From Sinohyriopsis cumingii (lineage: Eukaryota > Mollusca > Bivalvia > Unionida > Unionidae), in the NCBI GenBank assembly GCA_028554795.2, contig CM068826.1:102860346-102924345 (forward strand): DNA of 64,000 bases, read 5' to 3'. The notes beneath the pieces are model-generated. The model saw only the letters and a list, made by a program, of their open reading frames with translations, made no database searches and was not told where the DNA came from. The stretch's first letter is position 1. Every line of letters starts with the position of its first letter. The position numbers and the translations under genes are program-made. Below, piece by piece: positions 58,547 through 64,000 of the stretch.

Positions 58547-58919
58547 CATGTATGTTTTACAGGTTGTTATTTTTGAGCTAGAAGGACACCCTTGCTGAGT
58601 ACTCACGTCTCCCAGGACATGTCAAGGGTGCCTATCTGCTAGTGGAAATTTATTTTTAAGTGATGTCAGGTTGTTTATTTTATGTTTTTGGGGTGTTTTA
58701 TATTATTTCTTTTAGCTTGGATGTGTCTAGGAATTTAAGTATGTTTTGATAGGTCATATTTTAGTTGGGCTTGTTATTTTTAAGGAAAGTTGGGTAAGTG
58801 GTAGGGGATCCAATTTTGTTTTGAGCTTTTTGAAATTCCATTCTAGCTTCCTGATATTTTGAGCAGCTATTGAATATATGTGGCAGGTCTTCAATGGTTT
58901 TGCAGTGATAGCAATTGAT

Positions 58920-59164
58920 TGTTGTTGTTGTTGTTGTGGGGTTTAACGCCATTTTTCAAAACGATAGGCTATACATGGCGGCCAGTATTAATGGTGGAGG
59001 AAGAACCCGGAAAACCCCGGAAAGAACCACCAACCCACGAGAAGCTACTGGCAAGCTTTCTCACCTGCCCACATTGGCTGAATCTTAGACTCGAACCGCC
59101 GCAGACAGAGGTGAGATGGCAGTCATCCGTAACGAAGAGCGCTTTAGACCACTCGGCCACTCAG
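58920..59164 (-). mobile_element. full-length SINE type 1 inserted in the LINE
   Basis: Same family as the copy at 58295, opposite strand. On the minus strand it starts with box A GGCCGAGTGG and box B GGTTCGAGTC. The target duplication AATTGAT is at 58913-58919 and 59165-59171. Excluding it rejoins the LINE frame just before CYHCKTIEDL. Confidence 0.9.
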
Positions 59165-59171
59165 AATTGAT

Positions 59172-59765
59172 ATTAGTAGGCTTGGGCCCTAGATGTTTGC
59201 CAAAACTTCCTACTAATTTTGTTTTTCCGGTTATGATGTGATTGATAATTTTTTGGTCCAGGCTGTTCTCTTTGGGTGGTTTGATGGATCTGTTGGTTTC
59301 TTTTATAATGGAGTAGAGTATCCTGCCTTTGGTAGTGGAGTTCTTGTGCTTCTGCCATTTCTGGTTAATATAGTTTCTTGTTATGCTTTGGGCCTCTGTT
59401 ATGCTATATCTGAGTGGGGCAGGGTTAGGGTTTCCTAACATGTTTTTTGCGACTTTGTCGGCTAGCTCATTACCAGGGATTCCTATATGCGAGGGTATCC
59501 ACATGAATTCAACTATCTGATCCGCTGTGGATAATTCCTTAAGCATATAAAAAGCTATAGCCAAGAATTGGTCTCTTGATTTGGTGCTGTGAGATTTGAT
59601 GGATTCTATTACACTATATGAGTCGCTGATGATAACTACTTTTGGAACCTTTTGGTCTTTAATCCATTTTAATGATTCTGTTATTGCCCAGACCTCTGTG
59701 GTGAAAGTAGAGCAGTGGTCTGGTAATCTGGATCCCATTTGTATGTTGAATTTGGGAATAACCAC
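59172..59765 (-). pseudogene. LINE RNase H domain
   Basis: The frame from 59765 encodes an RNase H domain: FTTEVWAITESLKWI, VVIISDSYSVIESI and FMWIPSHIGIPGNELADK, giving the acidic and His catalytic pattern. It follows the RT fragment after a frame break. The apparent continuation past 59172 is SINE sequence. Confidence 0.85.
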
Positions 59766-59856
59766 TGCAGCTGCTATTCTGGAGGGGGTTCGGTTGTTTT
59801 GGAACCATTAGTGAAAATGTTTATGAAGCCATAGTGGGTGTCTTGTATTTCTATTG

Positions 59857-60591
59857 CTACGATGGTTTTGAGTTTATATTCTTGTTCAATTTGTTTCCAT
59901 AATTGGTGACTCCAGTGTTGATCTTAGGGATAGGGTTTGTCCAAGATGAAGGGTCAGGGGAGTGAGTGTACTCTTCTTGTGGAGCAAGTGTTGGCAACTT
60001 TTCCCTGAGTTCTAGGATTTGTTTGCCACTGGGTGGGTTAGGAACTAGTTTGCGGCTAAACGGTTTGTTGCATTTGCTAATGGTTAGTTTTGTAGGATGC
60101 GAGTTGGGGTGATTTGTTAATCGATTGAAGTATTGGAGGAGCATTTCCTGTCTTCTTATTTTTAATGGCAGTTCACCGGTGAGGACTTGAAGTTTGTCCA
60201 GTGATGTCGATGGTAGAGTGTCCGTGCAAACAAATAATTCCTTCCTTTGGATGGTATCCAGTTTGTTCAGCAATGTTTGTTTCACTAAGTTGTAAACATG
60301 GCATCCATAATCTAGCTTCGACCTTATAAGTGATCTATAGATAGTTAATAAGGTTTCTTGATTGGATCCCCAGGTGGTCCCTTTAAGATTTCTTAAGAGA
60401 TTAATATCTTTATTGCAATTTTGAATTAATTGTTCAGTTTGGTGTTTCCAAGATAGATGATTATCGAAGAACATACCTAGGAATTTTACTACCTTAGCAT
60501 ATTTGATTAACTGGTTTTGAATATAGAAGTTGGGGTACATTATCTGGTTATTGTGTTTAGGGGAGAAGATTATTGCTACCTTTTTTTTCAT
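59857..60591 (-). pseudogene. LINE reverse transcriptase C-terminal part
   Basis: 244 codons open from 60591: VKFLGMFFDNHLSWKHQTEQ, LLTIYRSLIRSKLDYGCHVY and LDTIQRKELFVCTDTLPSTS are the thumb and connection motifs of I/Jockey-type LINE RTs. Upstream, codons for NMGRWADKWGFKIS lie in another frame, one base off, so the copy is frameshifted there. Confidence 0.85.
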
Positions 60592-60720
60592 GTGAGATCT
60601 TAAAACCCCATTTATCTGCCCATCTCCCCATGTTATCTAGGCTTTTCTGGATTTCACTGACTACTTGATTGCTATCGGGGTCATGTTGATTTCTACTGAT
60701 TCTTATTATGCTTGACTAAT

Positions 60721-61134
60721 TATTTGATATAACAAACCTGATTGCAGGCTGTTGGATTTTTTTCAAAAACCTGAGAATGAGGGTCTCTAAATGTACCAAC
60801 ATGTTCTAAAATCTAACTAAACCTTTAAAATGTAATTGTTTCAAATTTTGTATGCAAAAGAACAAGTTAGGTCTTTATAGGCAAAGAGTATGATTTGCTT
60901 TGGTGTATAACTTGAATTTAAAGGTTCCATTTCAGATTACTGGCAATGGTGAACCCTAAATATTTTAGGGTCATAGCCCAGTAGACCCCTGACTGGACGG
61001 TTAACTGTTGTATATTTCTACTTCATATATATTTATGATATGTTTTATATAATGAGTAGACAATGATTGTTCACCTATGGCATGTGACTGTTCCCATTAC
61101 CAGTCAGTCTTGCATCAAAATTGGTTTGGTCTGG
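60721..61134. other. intergenic stretch
   Basis: Nothing recognised. Confidence 0.35.
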
Positions 61135-61306
61135 TTTGGTATTCACTTGGCACAGCAACACGAATAGGTTATTTAGTGCTGAGGCAGTTGGAGAAAAGCG
61201 CTTTGCCAAAGGACAGATCTCAATAGCAGGTCTAATGTTAAGATTTGAACCCACAAACTTTTGGTCCTGAGTGCTGTACGATAACCACTAAGCCACTTTG
61301 GTTCCT
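61135..61306 (-). mobile_element. tRNA-derived SINE (type 3)
   Basis: The minus strand starts with a tRNA-like head: CCAAAGTGGCTTAGTGGTTA (box A) and GTGGGTTCAAATC (box B). It continues through a body including TTTGGCAAAGCGCTTTTCTC, GCCTCAGCACTAAATAACCT and GTGTTGCTGTGCCAAGTG. Different body from the type 1 and 2 families. Target duplication not identified. Confidence 0.65.
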
Positions 61307-62203
61307 ATCAAAAATTGACTCTTCCATAATTCTAGGAAAATCATGGCAGATTACATGGATGCAGACCACTCATGTTCAGCATCTATCATTTGAATGGTGT
61401 TGCACGCATAGCCATACAAAAGGTGTTAAAATTGTTAGTGCGCAAAATGTGTTGGTAAATTTATATACATTTCAGTACGCTGACGGGAAATTCACTGAGG
61501 TACAGGTGCTGGTATCATTCATGATGTTGAGCTGAATGAACTATAAGCCGTTTACATGTGTAATTGTTGCAGCCTTAAATTGGGAAGTGTACAAACTGTA
61601 CTAACAGAATTGTATGCTCCCAGGGTTCTGTCTCACAGTTCATTATTTTGCAAAAAAATGTTAACGTTGTAAGCAAAAAGTAAGTCCAGACATTTGAACA
61701 TTAGAGAATCCCGGAGTGGTTATGTAGCCAGGAATCAGTTTCGTTTAAGTATTCAGTTTGTACCAGATAGCTGCTGGTTTATTTTTCAGTATGATGAGTT
61801 CGCATTCTGAGCTGTGTGCCTTAGTGAATGCCTGCTTTAAAAAATCAATACTGTATTGAATGTTTGAGTTAAAATTGTTTAGCTGGTCACATTTTTTAAA
61901 ATACTTTTATCTAAATAAACAAATTTTGGGTACTGTAATCTTCATATAAGACAGAAAGAAGTTGTAGGGAATTGCAAGAGATAAAAAATGTCCAAGTTTG
62001 TGAAAATTGTGGAGTGTAACCCTACATGGGTGTTTGTTTACATCTTGAAAATCTTGTTGCTGCTACTTCTCCAAAACTAATGGGCGACTCAGTTTGGGGT
62101 TTTCGTTACAAGACACATTATACCTCAATGGCAGCCCTCTTTGAAATCTTTCTTTGTTATTTGATTTTAGTTGGTTTTATTTAATGTTCATTGTTTTCTT
62201 CAG
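61307..62203. other. presumed NUDT1 5' intron or upstream region
   Basis: No coding signal. It ends with a polypyrimidine tract and acceptor (TTGTTTTCTTCAG) at 62203. Confidence 0.45.
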
Positions 62204-62223
62204 CATATCTTCAAACTTTACAA

Positions 62224-62375
62224 ATGGTTGCCAATAAGCTTCTGACACTGGTGTTTGTCAGAGAGCCGACCAGGATCTTGCTGGGACTCAAGAAGCGTGG
62301 ATTCGGTATGGGACGTTGGAATGGTTTTGGTGGGAAAGTAGAATCAGGGGAGACAATTGTCCAAGCTGCACTGAG
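62224..62375 (+). CDS. NUDT1: NUDT1/MTH1 (8-oxo-dGTP diphosphatase), first coding exon
   Basis: The protein hydrolyses oxidised purine nucleoside triphosphates such as 8-oxo-dGTP to the monophosphate and so keeps them out of DNA. The exon follows an acceptor at 62202-62203, with 20 bases of leader before the ATG. Residues [19 protein letters not shown] match human MTH1 closely, including Phe27, Asn33 and Trp32 of the substrate pocket in the same numbering. The Nudix box starts at Gly37 with Glu43. The exon ends CTGAG|GTAATA at 62375, splitting the Arg51 codon (phase 2). Confidence 0.92.
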
Positions 62376-63470
62376 GTAATATAAGGGAGAGAGAGTATTA
62401 AGATATACAATTCAAATACAGTAGAACCTGTCTTGAAAGACCACCCCTTCTGCCAAAAAGTAATTCTCTCTTAAGACAGGTGGTCTCTCATTACAGGTCA
62501 TAACACTATATAACCAATAAATCTGTGCAAGGAGAACCAGATCTCTCAAGATAGGTGGTATTTCATAGCAGTGGTCACGCAAGACAGGTTTTACTGTATT
62601 TGGAATTCTCATTGATCGAATTGATTCCATTTAGAACTTAATTCTCACAGTCACATCAAAGCATGTATCATGAAGCATCCAGTGCATTAAACTCAGGCCA
62701 ACTATTCAGGCTACTTTTTTCACCAGTAAATATTCTTGTCATCAAGAAGTTTTCCAGTTATGTCTGACTGAATCTTTGTGATGGATGCCACCTGCTTGAT
62801 AACTTACAAAACGCCTTTTTATCCTGCTGGTGTAGACAGCAAGACATGGGTAATACCTTTCCATTCAAAATGGAGATGCAATATTGCTGAAATATTTGTA
62901 TTAAAAATATATTTGTATTAAAAATAAAAAAATAAAAAAACCATTTAAAGTTGTACTAGGATATCTCTTGGCTTTCTTTGCAGTTAAATTACTGGTAACC
63001 AGTCAAAGCTAAATGAAGAGCCACATATGACTGGATCATGCATTGTAATCATAATTACTGTATATAATCACATATAAGTTGAGTCCTTCTGCAGTCAACA
63101 TAGACCTGATCTGCCATCCATTAATGCACCAGCTGATAGGTGTCTGTTGCATAGATCCAGATTGCCTGGCACATTATTTGATGGCAGATCTGGGTGTATG
63201 CAGTTTGCAGTTGAACTCAGTTTATACGCGAGTATATACAGTATCTGAAATCTTTGTAACAGGTGGTTCCCCGGTATTTGTATCGTATAATTTTATCACG
63301 TGTTTGATGCTGATTGGTATGCTCATATTGTCTAATGTAATCAGAGACAGATCAACATTTATTTTTGGAATGAATCATAGTATGAAGATTAGATATGATA
63401 AAAATGTTTAAACATATTAACCATATTGTTGAATTTAATTAGCTTCTTTATAACGTTCTTTGTGTTCAAG
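62376..63470 (+). other. NUDT1 intron
   Basis: It begins GTAATA at 62376 and ends TTTGTGTTCAAG at 63470. It contains a palindromic MITE near its 5' end. Otherwise there is no repeat of note and no antisense gene. Confidence 0.85.
62419..62596. mobile_element. 178-bp MITE with TA target duplication
   Basis: Terminal inverted repeats CAGTAGAACCTGTCTT and AAGACAGGTTTTACTG (15 of 16 paired) are flanked by TA on both sides, as for Tc1/mariner-type elements. Internal short copies of AAGACAGGTGGTCTC-type sequence repeat the terminal motif. Confidence 0.8.
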
Positions 63471-63616
63471 GGAACTACAGGAGGAGAGTGGTTTGAAAGC
63501 AAAGAATCTACAAGAGGTAGGACTGTTGAAGTTTGAATTTGTCGGCGACCCGCAGCTTCTTGAGGTTCATGTATTTACATCGTCCGAATATGAAGGACAA
63601 CCAACAGAATCTTCAG
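63471..63616 (+). CDS. NUDT1: NUDT1/MTH1, second coding exon
   Basis: This continues the Nudix box split by the intron: with Arg51 completed at the junction, the exon gives ELQEESGLKAKN (Glu52, Glu55, Glu56, the metal-binding acids). Then LLKFEFVGDPQLLEVHVFTS aligns with human MTH1. It ends TCTTCAG|GTAAGTATG at 63616, phase 1. The catalytic Asp119/Asp120 region must lie in a later exon beyond the window. Confidence 0.92.
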
Positions 63617-64000
63617 GTAAGTATGCATCTATGGCATTCATTTAATTCCTGAAATTAAGCAATTAGAAATCTTTATTAATTCCTATAATGAGGTGAACTA
63701 GATTTATTTTATGAGCCTGCTTGAAAGACGATAATTAAATGTCACTTCTTGGGTTTGATTTAAACATTGGTGTTAAGAGCAGGATTAAGACATGTTTTTC
63801 CCTATTCTTACGTTGCCCCCCCCCCCCCGTTTGCAGCCTAGGCACTTTGTTATGGTCCTCATCATTTGTCCCTTCTTCCCTCCACCTCTCTTTAGATCTG
63901 TACCTTCAAGCTAGTCTGTACTATTATCCTGAGTGTACTTGACATTGACAAGTAAAATAATTTATAATCTTTTCCCAAGGAAGTTTAGACTAATGTTTTT
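63617..64000 (+). other. NUDT1 intron, runs off the window
   Basis: Begins GTAAGTATG. A C-run of about 13 lies near 63816-63828. No further NUDT1 exon is seen before the end. Confidence 0.7.

Larger units (their letters stand above)
58585..60720 (-). mobile_element. 5'-truncated RNase H-bearing LINE (I/Nimb-like), nested SINE inside
   Basis: On the minus strand it reads RT C-terminal part, connection region, RNase H, Cys/His tail (CYHCKTIEDLPHIFNSC) and a 3' region containing the GGTGCCTATCTG-type motif. The 5' end is lost at about 60720, inside the RT. A SINE at 58920-59164 splits the tail with a 7-bp target duplication. Clade assignment to I/Nimb is by the presence of RNase H and motif style only. 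Confidence 0.8.

Overview
The window is animal genomic DNA, most likely from a mollusc and possibly a bivalve. The evidence is intron-split metazoan genes (a NUDT1/MTH1 gene and a RING plus TRAF-type zinc finger gene), tRNA-headed SINEs of a kind I associate with marine invertebrates, several decayed LINEs, many long (AT)n, (GA)n and (ATT)n microsatellites, and low gene density. The taxonomic call is an inference.

The centrepiece is a 17.46 kb integrated virus-like element at 32467-49923. It belongs to the Polinton/adintovirus class of midsize linear dsDNA elements. It is bounded by 249-bp terminal inverted repeats that are about 96% identical by hand alignment, and flanked by a direct repeat CAAAAGT. 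It sits inside an older L1/Tx1-like LINE whose ORF2 resumes on the far side, so both borders can be fixed from the sequence. From left to right it carries: an A32-like packaging ATPase (-); a zinc-ribbon protein, a parvovirus-type phospholipase A2 frame and a D,D35E retroviral-type integrase (+); a 995-residue fusion of a family B DNA polymerase with an SF1 helicase (-); a Cys-rich protein, an HNH endonuclease and a broken small gene (+); a 51-bp repeat array; a tightly packed structural block on the minus strand (unknown Lys/Glu-rich protein, pVI-like minor capsid protein, jelly-roll major capsid protein, small basic virion protein, adenain-like protease, coiled-coil fibre, membrane protein, penton-like protein); and a divergently transcribed 562-residue cargo protein behind a bZIP-site promoter. 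Packaging ATPase, protease, capsid proteins, polymerase and integrase together make this a potentially virion-forming element, not merely a transposon. The most unusual points are the polymerase-helicase fusion, the PLA2 frame without an ATG, and the iteron-like array.

The left third (1-28 kb) is mostly non-coding. It holds relics of the same broad class of element (a decayed Polinton-type PolB at about 0.35-2.06 kb and a decayed structural-gene relic at about 16.5-17.7 kb), a decayed RNase H LINE, a RING/TRAF-type zinc finger host exon at 13.4 kb, nested SINEs at 21 kb, and long microsatellites.

From 28.6 to 50.8 kb lies the L1/Tx1-like LINE with two nested insertions: a 359-bp hAT-like MITE with 8-bp target-site duplication, and the virus-like element. 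The right end (51-64 kb) holds SINEs, decayed LINE ORF1 material, a 5'-truncated RNase H LINE with a SINE nested in it, and two exons of the host NUDT1 gene, which runs off the right edge.
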